42,394 nt of DNA from Proteobacteria bacterium UBA964 (GCA_002292945.1 DBCG01000048.1:829-43222), one strand, 5' to 3'; positions 8,308 to 16,871 are shown, counted from the first letter of the stretch. The notes: generated from the sequence alone by a model not told the origin. A program made the numbers and translations.

Positions 8308-10007
8308 CACCGCACACCCGCCACCGTGTATGGACGATCCTCGGCATCCTGACGGGTGTGCTGCTGCTCGGCGCGCTCGCTGTACAAGCGATGGGCGGTC
8401 GCACCGGCGTGCTGCTCACCTATCTGCGTGTGTTCATGCGAGAGGACAACGCCGCATTCCGCGAGATCGCGTGGCAGCAGGGTCCGACCAGCCCCGTCGC
8501 ATCCCCTGACGGAGGTGCCCCCGAGTCGAGGCCGCCGAACGTCATCCTGATCGTCGTGGATGATCTCGGTTTCAACGACCTTACGCTGCGCGGTGCCGGT
8601 GTCGCCGGCGGCCGTGTGCCGACCCGGAACATCGACGCCCTCGCGCAGCAAGGCGTCAGCTTCGATGTCGCCTATTCAGGCAATGCCACCTGCGCACCCT
8701 CGCGGGCCGCGATCCTCACGGGGCGCTACGCGACGCGCTTCGGTTTCGAGTTCACGCCGACGCCCAAGGAGTTCATGCAGGTCGTGACCCGCATGGAGCG
8801 TCCGGGCCAGACGCTGCACCGCGCGATCTACTTCGGCGACGGGGGCCCTTCACAGCCCGCATACCAGGACATGGGGTTGCCGCAGTCCGAGATCACCCTC
8901 GCGCGGTTGCTGCAGGGCGCGGGCTACCATACCGCGCAGATCGGCAAGTGGCATCTCGGCGACAGCCCGGGCTTCCGCGCCTACGCACACGGCTTCCACG
9001 AGTCGCTGTCGCTGCAGCATGGTGGCTCCATGTTTCTGCCGGCGGACGACCCGCGCGTGGTCAACGCCCGCTCCGACACCGATCCGATCGATCAATTTCT
9101 TTGGGCAGTGGAGCCTTGGGGCGTACGCTTCAACGATGGCGAGGTTTTCCGGCCGGACCGCTACCTCACCGACTACCTCACCGATCATGCGGTGCGCGTG
9201 ATCGAGGCCAACCGCCACCGCCCGTTCTTCCTCTACCTCGCCTACAACGCACCGCACACGCCCTTGCAGGCGTCGCGCGAGGATTACGAGGCGCTCGCGG
9301 ACATCGCCGACCACCGGCTGCGCGTCTACGCGGCGATGATCCGCTCGCTGGACCGCGGCATCGGCCGGGTGATGGAGGCCTTGCGCGCGCAAGGTCTCGA
9401 TCAGGACACACTGGTGATCTTCACCAACGACAACGGCGCGCCGCACTACGTCGACCTGGCCGGGCTGAATGCGCCGCTGCGCGGCTGGAAGGCGACCTAC
9501 TTCGAGGGCGGCATCCGCGTACCGCTCTTCATGCGCTGGCCCGCCGGAATCCCGGCCGGCGCGCGCGTCACGACGCCGGTCGGCCACGTCGATATCTTCT
9601 CGACCGTCGCGGCCGCAGCCGGACGGCCGGTACCCTCGGACCGCATCATCGACGGTGTGGACCTGCTGCCTTTCGCGCGGGGCGAGCGCCAGGGCGAGGC
9701 GCACCAGAGCCTTTATTGGCGTACGGACGACTACCGCGTGCTGCGCGCAGGCGACTGGAAGCTGCAGGTGACCGAGCGACCGCGCAAGGACTGGCTGTAC
9801 AACCTCGCCACGGACCCCGGCGAACGGCGCAATCTCGCGGCCGAGGAACCCGCCCAGCTTGCGGCGATGAAGGCGGCGTTGGCCGACATCGACCGGCAAC
9901 AAGCCAAGCCGCTGTGGCGTACCCTCGGTGCCGGCTACATCCCGCTCGACAAGATGATGCGCGACCCGCAGGCTCCTGACGACGAATATGTCTACTTCGC
10001 GAACTGA
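8304..10007 (+). CDS. Sulfatase (FGly type), N-terminally anchored
   Basis: A 567-residue type I sulfatase, hydrolysing sulfate esters with a formylglycine made from Cys130 in 'CAPSRAAILTGR', the C-x-P-S-R signature. The metal site begins with 'ILIVVDDLGFND' (Asp86, Asp87), the second signature is 'AQIGKWHLGD', and 'FTNDNGAPHY' supplies the later metal ligands. Residues 8-30 form one hydrophobic helix ('VWTILGILTGVLLLGALAVQ') without an obvious cleavage site, so the enzyme is probably anchored in the inner membrane facing the periplasm. The start at 8304 has an AGGAGAG ribosome site and shares ATGA with the previous stop. No formylglycine-generating enzyme or radical-SAM maturase lies in the window, so maturation must be encoded elsewhere. 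The substrate (aryl sulfate, sulfated glycan or other) cannot be read from sequence. Confidence 0.94.
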   Translation: MTPHTRHRVWTILGILTGVLLLGALAVQAMGGRTGVLLTYLRVFMREDNAAFREIAWQQGPTSPVASPDGGAPESRPPNVILIVVDDLGFNDLTLRGAGVAGGRVPTRNIDALAQQGVSFDVAYSGNATCAPSRAAILTGRYATRFGFEFTPTPKEFMQVVTRMERPGQTLHRAIYFGDGGPSQPAYQDMGLPQSEITLARLLQGAGYHTAQIGKWHLGDSPGFRAYAHGFHESLSLQHGGSMFLPADDPRVVNARSDTDPIDQFLWAVEPWGVRFNDGEVFRPDRYLTDYLTDHAVRVIEANRHRPFFLYLAYNAPHTPLQASREDYEALADIADHRLRVYAAMIRSLDRGIGRVMEALRAQGLDQDTLVIFTNDNGAPHYVDLAGLNAPLRGWKATYFEGGIRVPLFMRWPAGIPAGARVTTPVGHVDIFSTVAAAAGRPVPSDRIIDGVDLLPFARGERQGEAHQSLYWRTDDYRVLRAGDWKLQVTERPRKDWLYNLATDPGERRNLAAEEPAQLAAMKAALADIDRQQAKPLWRTLGAGYIPLDKMMRDPQAPDDEYVYFAN

Positions 10008-11787
10008 TCGTCGTCGGTGCGCGGGCGCCCTGCTCGCCGTGGCCGCCATGATCGCCTCCACGCCGGTCACATCAGCCGCCCCACCGGTGACGGCGCCCGA
10101 CCGGCCGAACATCGTGCTGGTCGTGGTCGACGACTGGGGCTACACCGATGTCGGTGCCTTCGGCGGCGAGATCGCCACGCCCACGCTCGATGCGTTGGCG
10201 GCGCGCGGCACACGTTTCGCAAGCTTCCATGTCTCCGCCGAATGCTCGCCGACGCGGGCCATGCTGCTCACCGGCGTCGACAACCACCGCGCCGGAGTCG
10301 GCGCGATGCGCGAGACGGTACCGTTCTCGCAGTACGGCAAGCCGGGCTACCTCACCGTGCTCGATCGCGGTGTGGTGACGCTCGCCACGCTGCTGCGCGA
10401 CGGAGGCTACCGGACCTATGCGGTCGGCAAGTGGCACCTCGGCAAGGAAGCCCACAACCTGCCCGGCGCCCGCGGCTTCGATCGATCGCTGGTGCAGGGC
10501 GACAGCGGGTCCGACAACTGGGACCCCCGTCAGCGCTATCTCTCGCTCACCGACAAGGTCTACTGGTTCGAGGACGACCGCGAGGCGACGATGCCGCGCG
10601 AGTACTACTCCTCGAAGTTCTTCGTCGACCGCGCACTCGGTTATCTGCGCGAGGACCGAGGGAGCGCGTCGGATCAGCCGTTCTTCCTCTATCTCGCCTT
10701 CCAATCCAACCACATCCCGCTGCAGGCGCCGCGCGAGACGATCGACCGCTATCGCGGCCGTTACGACGCGGGCTGGGAGTCGCTGCGCAGCGAGCGGCGC
10801 GACCGCGCGGCGTCGCTCGGACTGGTCCCTGCCGATGCGCCGATGGTGCCGCAGGCGGCTGACTGGGATGCGCTGTCGCCGGACGACCGTCGGCATTACG
10901 CCCGGCGTATGGAGGTCTACGCCGGCATGGCGACGGCGATGGACGAGCAGCTCGGCCGCGTGGTCGCGCAGCTGCGCGCGACCGGCGAGTACGAACGCAC
11001 GGTGTTCGTGTTCCTCTCCGACAACGGCGCCGAAGCCTCCGATCCGCACGAGCTGCTGGTCGGACGGCTGTGGCTCGGCACTCAGTACACGCGCGACATC
11101 GACCGGCTCGGGGGGCCGGGCGCCTATGTCGCGATCGGCCCCGGTTGGGCCGGCGCGGCGGCATCGCCGCTCGCCACCTCGAAGTTCTATGCGGGCGAAG
11201 GCGGTCTGCGGGTGCCGATGATCATGGCGGGGGTCCCCGGCGAGCGCCCCGGACATATCGTCAAAGAATTCACGCATGTCACCGACCTCTTCCCCACGCT
11301 GCTTGGACTGACCGGGATCGCGGTCCCGGACGGCGGATATGGTGGCCGCCCGGTCGCGCGACCGACGGGACGCAGCCTGCTGCCGGTGCTGCGCGGCGAA
11401 GCCGATCGCGTCCGTGCGCCCGACGAGGTGGTGGGCTATGAGCTCGCCGGTAACGCCGCGCTCTTCCGCGGCGATCTGAAACTTGTGCGCAACCAGCCGC
11501 CGGTGGGCGATGGGCGTTGGCAGCTGTTCGACATCGCCGTCGACCCGGGAGAGACGCGCGATCTCGCAGCGTCGCGACCGCAGGAGTTCACGACGATGCA
11601 AGCGGAGTGGGCGCGCTGGGCGGAGGCCCAAGGCGTCCTGCCGATACCGGAAGGCTACGAACCGCGGCGCCAGGTGATCCTGAACGCGATGCGGTTCGTC
11701 TATCTGCCGAAGCTGGCCTGGGCGGCCGCTGCACTCGCGCTGCTCGGCGGTATCGTGTACCTGTGGAGACGACGGAGACGCCTATGA
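9988..11787 (+). CDS. Sulfatase (FGly type) with C-terminal membrane anchor
   Basis: A second type I sulfatase, 599 residues, closer to the arylsulfatase A/AslA-like branch than its neighbour. The modified Cys is Cys86 in 'CSPTRAMLLTG'. 'IVLVVVDDWGYTDVG', 'AVGKWHLGKEA' and 'VFLSDNGAEASD' supply the other conserved elements. It has a cleavable-looking signal (residues 8-31). It ends in a hydrophobic helix followed by a run of five Arg and Leu ('WAAAALALLGGIVYLW' then the basic tail), so it should be held by a C-terminal anchor with its domain outside the inner membrane. Its start lies inside the end of the first sulfatase gene, a 20-base overlap, indicating tight coupling. The two sulfatases differ clearly in the loops around the active site and are not a recent duplication. 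Confidence 0.94.
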   Translation: MSTSRTDRRRCAGALLAVAAMIASTPVTSAAPPVTAPDRPNIVLVVVDDWGYTDVGAFGGEIATPTLDALAARGTRFASFHVSAECSPTRAMLLTGVDNHRAGVGAMRETVPFSQYGKPGYLTVLDRGVVTLATLLRDGGYRTYAVGKWHLGKEAHNLPGARGFDRSLVQGDSGSDNWDPRQRYLSLTDKVYWFEDDREATMPREYYSSKFFVDRALGYLREDRGSASDQPFFLYLAFQSNHIPLQAPRETIDRYRGRYDAGWESLRSERRDRAASLGLVPADAPMVPQAADWDALSPDDRRHYARRMEVYAGMATAMDEQLGRVVAQLRATGEYERTVFVFLSDNGAEASDPHELLVGRLWLGTQYTRDIDRLGGPGAYVAIGPGWAGAAASPLATSKFYAGEGGLRVPMIMAGVPGERPGHIVKEFTHVTDLFPTLLGLTGIAVPDGGYGGRPVARPTGRSLLPVLRGEADRVRAPDEVVGYELAGNAALFRGDLKLVRNQPPVGDGRWQLFDIAVDPGETRDLAASRPQEFTTMQAEWARWAEAQGVLPIPEGYEPRRQVILNAMRFVYLPKLAWAAAALALLGGIVYLWRRRRRL

Positions 11788-12536
11788 CCCGCACCGTAGT
11801 GATCACCGGGGCTTCGGCCGGTATCGGACGAGCTCTCGCGCTGGAGTTCGCCCGGCGCGGTTGGCGGCTCGGCCTCGCGAGCCGACGGCTTGCGACGCTG
11901 GAGTCGCTGCGCGATGAGATCGTCGCCACCGCCGGCGGCACGGCACCTCCGCCCGCCCTGCTGGAACTGGACGTCGCCGACACGGCGCACTGCGCAGAGC
12001 GGCTGAGCAGGTTTTTGGAGTCGCTCGGCGGCGTCGACGTGTTCATCGCCAACGCCGGCATCAACGAGTTCACGCGCATCGGCAAGGGCGGCTTCGACGG
12101 ATCGCAGCGCATCCTGCAGACCAACCTCATCGGCACCATCGCGACGCTGGAGGTGGCGGCCACGCATTTCATCACGCAGGGCCGCGGGCACCTGGTCGGC
12201 ATCTCCTCGCTCGCGTCGCTGCTGACGATCCCCTCGCAAGGCGCCTACTGCGCGAGCAAAGCCGGGCTCTCGTCCTGGCTGGGTGCGGCGCGCATCGAGC
12301 TTGAGCGCCATGACATCGCCGTCACCGACGTGCTGCCTGGCTTCGTCGTCACCGACATCATGCCGCACATCGAGCGCTACCCCTTCGCGGTGCCGGTCGA
12401 GCGCGCTGCGCGCGAGATCGTGGATGCGATCGAGCGACGCAAGCGCCGCGCCATCGTGCCGGGTTTTCCATGGCGGCTGCTGCGGCCGTTCGCGGGCCTC
12501 ATGCCCGACTCTGTCTGGCGACGGATGCTGCGCTGA
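11784..12536 (+). CDS. Short-chain dehydrogenase/reductase (SDR)
   Basis: A 250-residue classical SDR. It shows the nucleotide-binding 'VVITGASAGIGRAL' at residues 5-18, the structural 'FIANAGI' at 88-94, a catalytic Ser in 'VGISSLASL' (around 141-142), and Tyr155-x3-Lys159 in 'GAYCASKAG'. 'ASRR' after the second strand suggests NADP preference. The C-terminus, 'RRKRRAIVPGFPWRLLRPF', is basic and hydrophobic and may lie on the membrane. The start overlaps the stop of the second sulfatase (ATGA) with GGAGACG as ribosome site, so it is the fourth gene of the coupled operon. It could oxidise or reduce the alcohol or ketone left after desulfation; that is inference from position only. Confidence 0.9.
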   Translation: MTRTVVITGASAGIGRALALEFARRGWRLGLASRRLATLESLRDEIVATAGGTAPPPALLELDVADTAHCAERLSRFLESLGGVDVFIANAGINEFTRIGKGGFDGSQRILQTNLIGTIATLEVAATHFITQGRGHLVGISSLASLLTIPSQGAYCASKAGLSSWLGAARIELERHDIAVTDVLPGFVVTDIMPHIERYPFAVPVERAAREIVDAIERRKRRAIVPGFPWRLLRPFAGLMPDSVWRRMLR

Positions 12537-12563
12537 TCCCGTGTCTGCCTTCCGTCCGTCTTC

Positions 12564-13682
12564 CTAGACGGTCATCCAAGGGTTGTGGTGGCGGTAGGTC
12601 TCGGCCTGCGGGTCGACTCGGACGAGCTGCTTGCCGCGGTTGGCACCAGAATAAAGCCTGATCAGCGCCTCGGGCATCCGCTCGAGGCCTTCGAGCACAT
12701 CCTCGGCATGCGTCAACGCCCCGGCGTGGATCATCTCGGCCATCGCCCGCTCGGCCTGCGGGAACATCGACTCCAGGCGGTAGATGAAGAACCCGCGCAA
12801 GCTCGCGTAACGCTTGTGCAGTCGCTGGTAGTTGCGCAAGGCGTAAGGCTGCTCCTCGTCGCCGAGATACTCGGAGATGCGCCCGCAGAGCACCACACGC
12901 GCGTCCATGCGCAGGTGCAGCAGGGCCGTATCGAGCGTCTCGCCGCCGACGTTGTCGAACATGACATCGAACCCTTCGGGCAGCAGTTCGCCGAGGCGCG
13001 TCTGCAGATCCTCGCGGCGGTAGTCGATGGCCGCGTCATAGCCGAGCCGCTCGACCAACATCCGACACTTCTCGGCGCTGCCGGCGATGCCGACCACCCG
13101 GCTCGCGCCATGGTGCTTGGCGATCTGCGCGACGCTCGACCCGACGCCGCCCGCTGCGCCCGACACCAACACCCGATCGCCACGCTGCAGCTGCCCGATG
13201 TGCATGAGACCGAGATAGGACGTGAAACCGGTCACACCCAGCACACCGATGCCGGTGGAGAGCGGTGCGATGCGCTGCTCGATCTTGTACATCATGAAAT
13301 ACGGGCTGCCATCGCTGACCGAATACTCCTGCCAGCCCAGCTTGCCTTGTACGAACTCTCCGGGCGCGAACCGCGGGTTACGCGACGCCACCACGACACC
13401 GACGCCTCGGCCGCGCATGACCTCTCCGAACTGCAGCGGTCGCTCGCCGGCGCCGCCCTGCAGCATGTACTGCCGCATCACCGGCGCCACCGAGAGATAG
13501 AGCGTCCGGACCAGGAACTCGCCGTCGCGGAGCCCAGGGATCGGCTGCGTATCGAGCGCGAAATCCGACTCGCGCACTTCGCGACCGGTTGGGCGGTCGG
13601 CGAGCACCCATCGGCGATTGAACGCAGGCGTCAGCGCGGGGCGATCGGTCTTGGTCATGGCGGTCGATGTCGTGTCGTTCAT
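12564..13682 (-). CDS. NADP-dependent medium-chain reductase (CurA/leukotriene B4 dehydrogenase type)
   Basis: A 372-residue zinc-free medium-chain dehydrogenase/reductase. 'NRRWVLADRPTGREVRESDF' at the N-terminus and 'YLSVAPVMRQYM' are typical of the prostaglandin/alkenal reductase branch. The NADP fold is 'GDRVLVSGAAGGVGSSVAQI', with 'GIAGSAEKC' and 'FDNVGGETLDTALLHL' following. Members reduce the carbon-carbon double bond of enones and 2-alkenals with NADPH, a detoxification role. Two in-frame ATGs are possible (13682 and 13658). I chose the first, though neither has a strong ribosome site. It is divergent from the Crp-like regulator across 97 bases and convergent with the SDR gene, with only 27 bases between their ends. 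A sigma-S-like -10 lies upstream. Confidence 0.92.
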   Translation of the reverse strand: MNDTTSTAMTKTDRPALTPAFNRRWVLADRPTGREVRESDFALDTQPIPGLRDGEFLVRTLYLSVAPVMRQYMLQGGAGERPLQFGEVMRGRGVGVVVASRNPRFAPGEFVQGKLGWQEYSVSDGSPYFMMYKIEQRIAPLSTGIGVLGVTGFTSYLGLMHIGQLQRGDRVLVSGAAGGVGSSVAQIAKHHGASRVVGIAGSAEKCRMLVERLGYDAAIDYRREDLQTRLGELLPEGFDVMFDNVGGETLDTALLHLRMDARVVLCGRISEYLGDEEQPYALRNYQRLHKRYASLRGFFIYRLESMFPQAERAMAEMIHAGALTHAEDVLEGLERMPEALIRLYSGANRGKQLVRVDPQAETYRHHNPWMTV

Positions 13683-13760
13683 GAGCGTCGCTCTCAGTCC
13701 TCGATCGTCGGGTGTCTACCCCTGCTGCAGGCGGTGCAAAAACTCTTATGCGTCGCCCGA

Positions 13761-13771
13761 TTAAGCGTAGG
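13761..13771 (-). promoter_or_regulatory. Sigma-S-like -10 element upstream of the enone reductase
   Basis: Read on the minus strand, this is CCTACGCTTAA, which fits the extended sigma-S -10 consensus (KCTAYRCTTAA) at all but its first base. It lies about 80 bases upstream of the reductase start and overlaps the leader of the divergent Crp-like gene. No clear -35 accompanies it, which is normal for sigma-S promoters. Stress or stationary-phase induction of an enone reductase would make sense. Confidence 0.35.
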
Positions 13772-13779
13772 CTAGGTCC

Positions 13780-14502
13780 ATGCCGATGCAGGATGCAACC
13801 ACGGACGAGCGAATACGCAACCGCATACTGGGCCAGCTGTCACGATCACAATGGGAATTGCTGCAACCTCACTCGGAGATGCGGCCGTTGAAGCGCGGAA
13901 AACCCATCAGCTCGCCCAGCGAGCCCGGTGCCCGGGTGGTGTTCCCGATCGATTGCATCGTCTTGCTGCGCTGCGAGCTCGCCGACGGCCACGGCTCGGA
14001 GTTCGCGATGGTGGGCAACGAGGGCATGGTGGGCATCTCGGCCTTCACGAGCGTCGAAGCGCAGTCCACCGATGCGGCGGTCCAATGTCCAGGCCGTGCG
14101 CTGAGCGTGCGCACATCCGTCATGCGGCTGATGTTCGACGCCGACCCGGCGTTCCGCTGCATAGTCCTTAGGTACATGCAAGCGCTCTTGAACGCCGCCA
14201 GCCAGACTGCGACCTGCTACCGACACCATGGCATCGAGCAGCAGGTGGCACGCGTCCTGCTCGCGATCCATGACCGGCTTGATGGCGTGCTGTTGCCGCT
14301 GACGCACCAAGTCATCGCGGGCATGCTAGGGGTCCGACGCGAGGGGGTCACCGAAGCCACCAATGCGCTGCGCCGGGACGGGTTGATCGAGTATGCACGC
14401 GGTCGCATCCATCTCCTCGATCTGCGGGGGCTCGCCGACCGCGCCTGCGAGTGCTATGCACAGATCAGGGACGAGTACCGCCGTATGTCCGGCGAACGCT
14501 GA
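13780..14502 (+). CDS. Crp/Fnr-family transcription regulator
   Basis: A 240-residue protein with an N-terminal cupin-like effector domain (about residues 10-125), a long dimer helix (about 128-158) and a C-terminal winged helix. 'LTHQVIAGMLGVRREGVTEATNAL' is the helix-turn-helix, with recognition helix near residues 185-198, and 'LIEYARGRIHLLD' is the wing. The effector domain lacks the cAMP phosphate-binding Arg-x-Ser of E. coli Crp and has no N-terminal Cys cluster as in Fnr. It is therefore neither a canonical cAMP nor an Fe-S sensor, and the ligand is unknown. It is followed 88 bases later by a c-di-GMP phosphodiesterase. Xanthomonas Clp is a Crp-family protein that responds to c-di-GMP, which makes a functional link possible but unproven. 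Confidence 0.88.
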   Translation: MPMQDATTDERIRNRILGQLSRSQWELLQPHSEMRPLKRGKPISSPSEPGARVVFPIDCIVLLRCELADGHGSEFAMVGNEGMVGISAFTSVEAQSTDAAVQCPGRALSVRTSVMRLMFDADPAFRCIVLRYMQALLNAASQTATCYRHHGIEQQVARVLLAIHDRLDGVLLPLTHQVIAGMLGVRREGVTEATNALRRDGLIEYARGRIHLLDLRGLADRACECYAQIRDEYRRMSGER

Positions 14503-14554
14503 GCGGCATCGTCGCGAGCGTGCTGTAACACACATTGCGCGGCGGCGTTCTGTC

Positions 14555-14562
14555 CTACGCTT
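14555..14562 (+). promoter_or_regulatory. Second CTACGCTT element, upstream of the HD-GYP gene
   Basis: CTACGCTT, the core of a sigma-S -10, lies 29 bases before the HD-GYP start and reads toward it. The nine bases CCTACGCTT (14554-14562) are identical to the element on the other side of the Crp-like gene, in the opposite orientation. A TTGCGC at 14535-14540 gives only 15 bases of spacing. It is a candidate promoter or shared regulator half-site. Confidence 0.25.
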
Positions 14563-14590
14563 GGCCCTTGTCACCGACCAGAGGTCGACG

Positions 14591-15559
14591 ATGAGCGAGA
14601 GCCGAGGCGATAGACGCTACCGCCGCCTGTTCGAGACCGCGCAGGACGGCATACTGATCCTCGATTTCGCCGATGGCCGGATCATGGACGCGAACCCGTT
14701 CATCCTCCGTCTGATCGGCTACACCCGTCACGAGCTGATCGGCAAACGCTTGTGGGAGATCGGCCTGATCCGCGACCGTGAGGCCGCACAGCGCGCCATG
14801 GTGGAGCTCAAGCGTTCGGGCTACATCCGCTACGACGACCTCGACCTGCAGGCGCGCGACGGCTCGCGTCTCGAAGTCGAGTTCGTGAGCAACGCCTATC
14901 AAGTCAACGGCGAGCGCGTGATCCAGTGCAACATCCGCGACATCTCGGAACGCAAGATCATCGAGCGGCGACTGAAGGAGATCGAAGGGGCCGCCTCACG
15001 CAGTATGCACGGCACCGTCACGGCGTTGGTGCGCTTGATCGAGGCCCGGGACGGCTACACCGCAGGACACATGGAGCGCGTGTCTGATTTGTCCGTGCGC
15101 ATCGCCCACCGGCTCGGCCTGCCTGCCGATGCGGTCGATGCGGTGCGCATCGCCGCGCAGCTGCACGATATCGGCAAGAACGGCGTACCCGTCGAGCTGC
15201 TCATGCAGATCGCACCGCTGACGCCGCCACAACGACAACTGCTGCAGGCGCATGTCCCGATCGGTCTGCAGGTGCTGCAGGACGTCGTGTTTCCTTGGCC
15301 AATCCTCGAGATCATCGCCCAACATCACGAGCGGTTGGACGGCTCCGGCTATCCGCAAGGTCTCAGCGACGGCGCGATCCATCAAGGGGCGCGCATCCTG
15401 GCGGTGGCCGACACCATCGAAGCGATGGCGCATCCGCGGCCTTATCGCCCGGCGCTACCGGTCGCTGCGGTTGAGGAATGCCTCACCGCAGGCCGTGGAC
15501 TGACATTCGATGCGGCGGTCGTGGACGCCGGTCTCGCGCTGCTGCACGAGACGCCCTGA
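14591..15559 (+). CDS. PAS/HD-GYP domain cyclic-di-GMP phosphodiesterase
   Basis: A 322-residue signalling protein without membrane segments. A PAS domain occupies about residues 8-120: 'LFETAQDGILILDFADGRI', 'LIGYTRHELIG' and the PAC-like 'CNIRDISERK'. A short coiled linker ('IIERRLKEIEGAAS') leads to an HD-GYP domain (about 138-315). That domain shows His160, the 'LHDIGKNGVP' HD pair (His192, Asp193), His221, and 'HHERLDGSGYPQGL' with the GYP at 253-255. All the metal and substrate motifs of an active enzyme are present, so it should hydrolyse c-di-GMP to GMP under control of whatever the PAS domain binds. The start at ATG 14591 has GAGG nine bases upstream; an open frame continues upstream but overlaps the Crp-like gene. 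Confidence 0.94.
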   Translation: MSESRGDRRYRRLFETAQDGILILDFADGRIMDANPFILRLIGYTRHELIGKRLWEIGLIRDREAAQRAMVELKRSGYIRYDDLDLQARDGSRLEVEFVSNAYQVNGERVIQCNIRDISERKIIERRLKEIEGAASRSMHGTVTALVRLIEARDGYTAGHMERVSDLSVRIAHRLGLPADAVDAVRIAAQLHDIGKNGVPVELLMQIAPLTPPQRQLLQAHVPIGLQVLQDVVFPWPILEIIAQHHERLDGSGYPQGLSDGAIHQGARILAVADTIEAMAHPRPYRPALPVAAVEECLTAGRGLTFDAAVVDAGLALLHETP

Positions 15560-15632
15560 TCCCGCCACTGCCGAGGCAGGTCGCACCGGTGGACTCCCCC
15601 GACCCTCCGGAGGACAATCCCGCACCCGCCGC

Positions 15633-16871
15633 ATGAAACGTCTCGCCCTACTGCTCGTGTCCGTCTGCTGTGCCGTCCCGACCGGCGCCCTCGGGTCGTC
15701 TACGACACCCCGACCCATGATCGAACTCGGCGTCGATGTGTTGCTCGCGCCGGGCAGCACCCACCTCGAGCCGCTCGTCGGCAAGCGCATCGGGCTCATC
15801 ACGAACCCATCCGGCGTCGATGGCCATCTGGTACCGACCGCCGACCGTCTAGCGCGAGACCCGCGCCTGCAACTCGTGCAGTTGTACGGCCCCGAACACG
15901 GCATCCGCGGCGAAGTTCCAGCGGGAGATCCGGTCGAGGATGCGCGCGATCCCGTCACCGGGCTGCCGGTGCAGAGCCTTTACGGCCGGACGCGTCGCCC
16001 GACGCCCGAGTCGCTGGCGGGTGTCGACGCGCTGCTGTTCGATATCCAGGATATCGGGTCGCGCACCTACACCTACATCTCGACGCTCGGCGAGGCGATG
16101 CGCGCCTGCGCCGAACACCGCAAGCCGCTGTGGGTGCTCGACCGGCCGAACCCCATCGGCGGTCTCCTGACCGAGGGCCCGGTGATGCCCGAGCAGTGGC
16201 GCAATTTCATCGGTTGGGGACCGATGCCGATCACGCACGGCATGACCGTCGGTGAGGTCGCGCGGTTCTTCAATGCCACGCTCGGCATCGGTTGCGACCT
16301 GCAGGTCGTACCGATGCGCGGCTGGCGACGCGAGATGACCTGGGCGGACACCGGGCTCACCTGGACCCAGACCTCACCGCACATCCCGGGCGTCCGGCAG
16401 GCACACCTCTATGTCGCCACCGGTATGGTGGCGATGTCGACGACCAACCTCAGCGACGGCGTCGGCACGACCCTGCCGTTCGAGATCGTCGCGGCGGAGT
16501 TCATCGATCCACCGAAACTGGCGGCGGCGCTCGATGCCTCCGGTCTGCCAGGCGTGAGGTTCCAAGCCTTGGCCGTGAAGCCCTTCTACGGCGGATTCAA
16601 GGACAAGGCCCTTCGCGGCGTACGTCTACATCTCGACGACCCGCGCGCGTTCGAACCGCTGCGTACGGCGCTCACCGTCCTCGCGACCCTCGAGCGCCTG
16701 TATCCGGGGAAGATCGCCTGGGCCGAGGAGCAGATCATCGGCCGCCACTGGGGTGAGACGACCCTGCCCGCACGCATCAGCCAGGGCGATGCCCTGACCG
16801 ACATCCAGGCGGCGTGGCGCGGCGACCTCGATGTCTTTCTTGCCGCCCGCCGCGCGGCGCTGCTCTACTGA
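15633..16871 (+). CDS. namZ: Exported DUF1343 / NamZ-type exo-beta-N-acetylmuramidase
   Basis: A 412-residue protein of the DUF1343 family, whose characterised member is Bacillus NamZ, an enzyme that removes N-acetylmuramic acid from the non-reducing end of peptidoglycan fragments (GH171). Family motifs are all present: 'IGLITNPSGVD', 'LYGPEHGIRG', 'FDIQDIGSRTYTYISTL', 'VLDRPNP' and 'THGMTVGE'. The N-terminus 'MKRLALLLVSVCCAVPTGALGSS' is a signal peptide, placing the enzyme in the periplasm. GGAGGAC lies about 18 bases before the start, rather far. Together with the exported LD-carboxypeptidase (5903) and the L,D-transpeptidase (30927) it suggests active murein turnover, or use of muropeptides as food. 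The gene stands alone between the phosphodiesterase and the GST operon. Confidence 0.92.
   Translation: MKRLALLLVSVCCAVPTGALGSSTTPRPMIELGVDVLLAPGSTHLEPLVGKRIGLITNPSGVDGHLVPTADRLARDPRLQLVQLYGPEHGIRGEVPAGDPVEDARDPVTGLPVQSLYGRTRRPTPESLAGVDALLFDIQDIGSRTYTYISTLGEAMRACAEHRKPLWVLDRPNPIGGLLTEGPVMPEQWRNFIGWGPMPITHGMTVGEVARFFNATLGIGCDLQVVPMRGWRREMTWADTGLTWTQTSPHIPGVRQAHLYVATGMVAMSTTNLSDGVGTTLPFEIVAAEFIDPPKLAAALDASGLPGVRFQALAVKPFYGGFKDKALRGVRLHLDDPRAFEPLRTALTVLATLERLYPGKIAWAEEQIIGRHWGETTLPARISQGDALTDIQAAWRGDLDVFLAARRAALLY

Noticed and set aside
10072..11631. A 519-codon open frame on the minus strand opposite the second sulfatase.
   Set aside because: Same artefact: it mirrors a gene with complete sulfatase signatures and its own translation shows low-complexity Arg-rich sequence.
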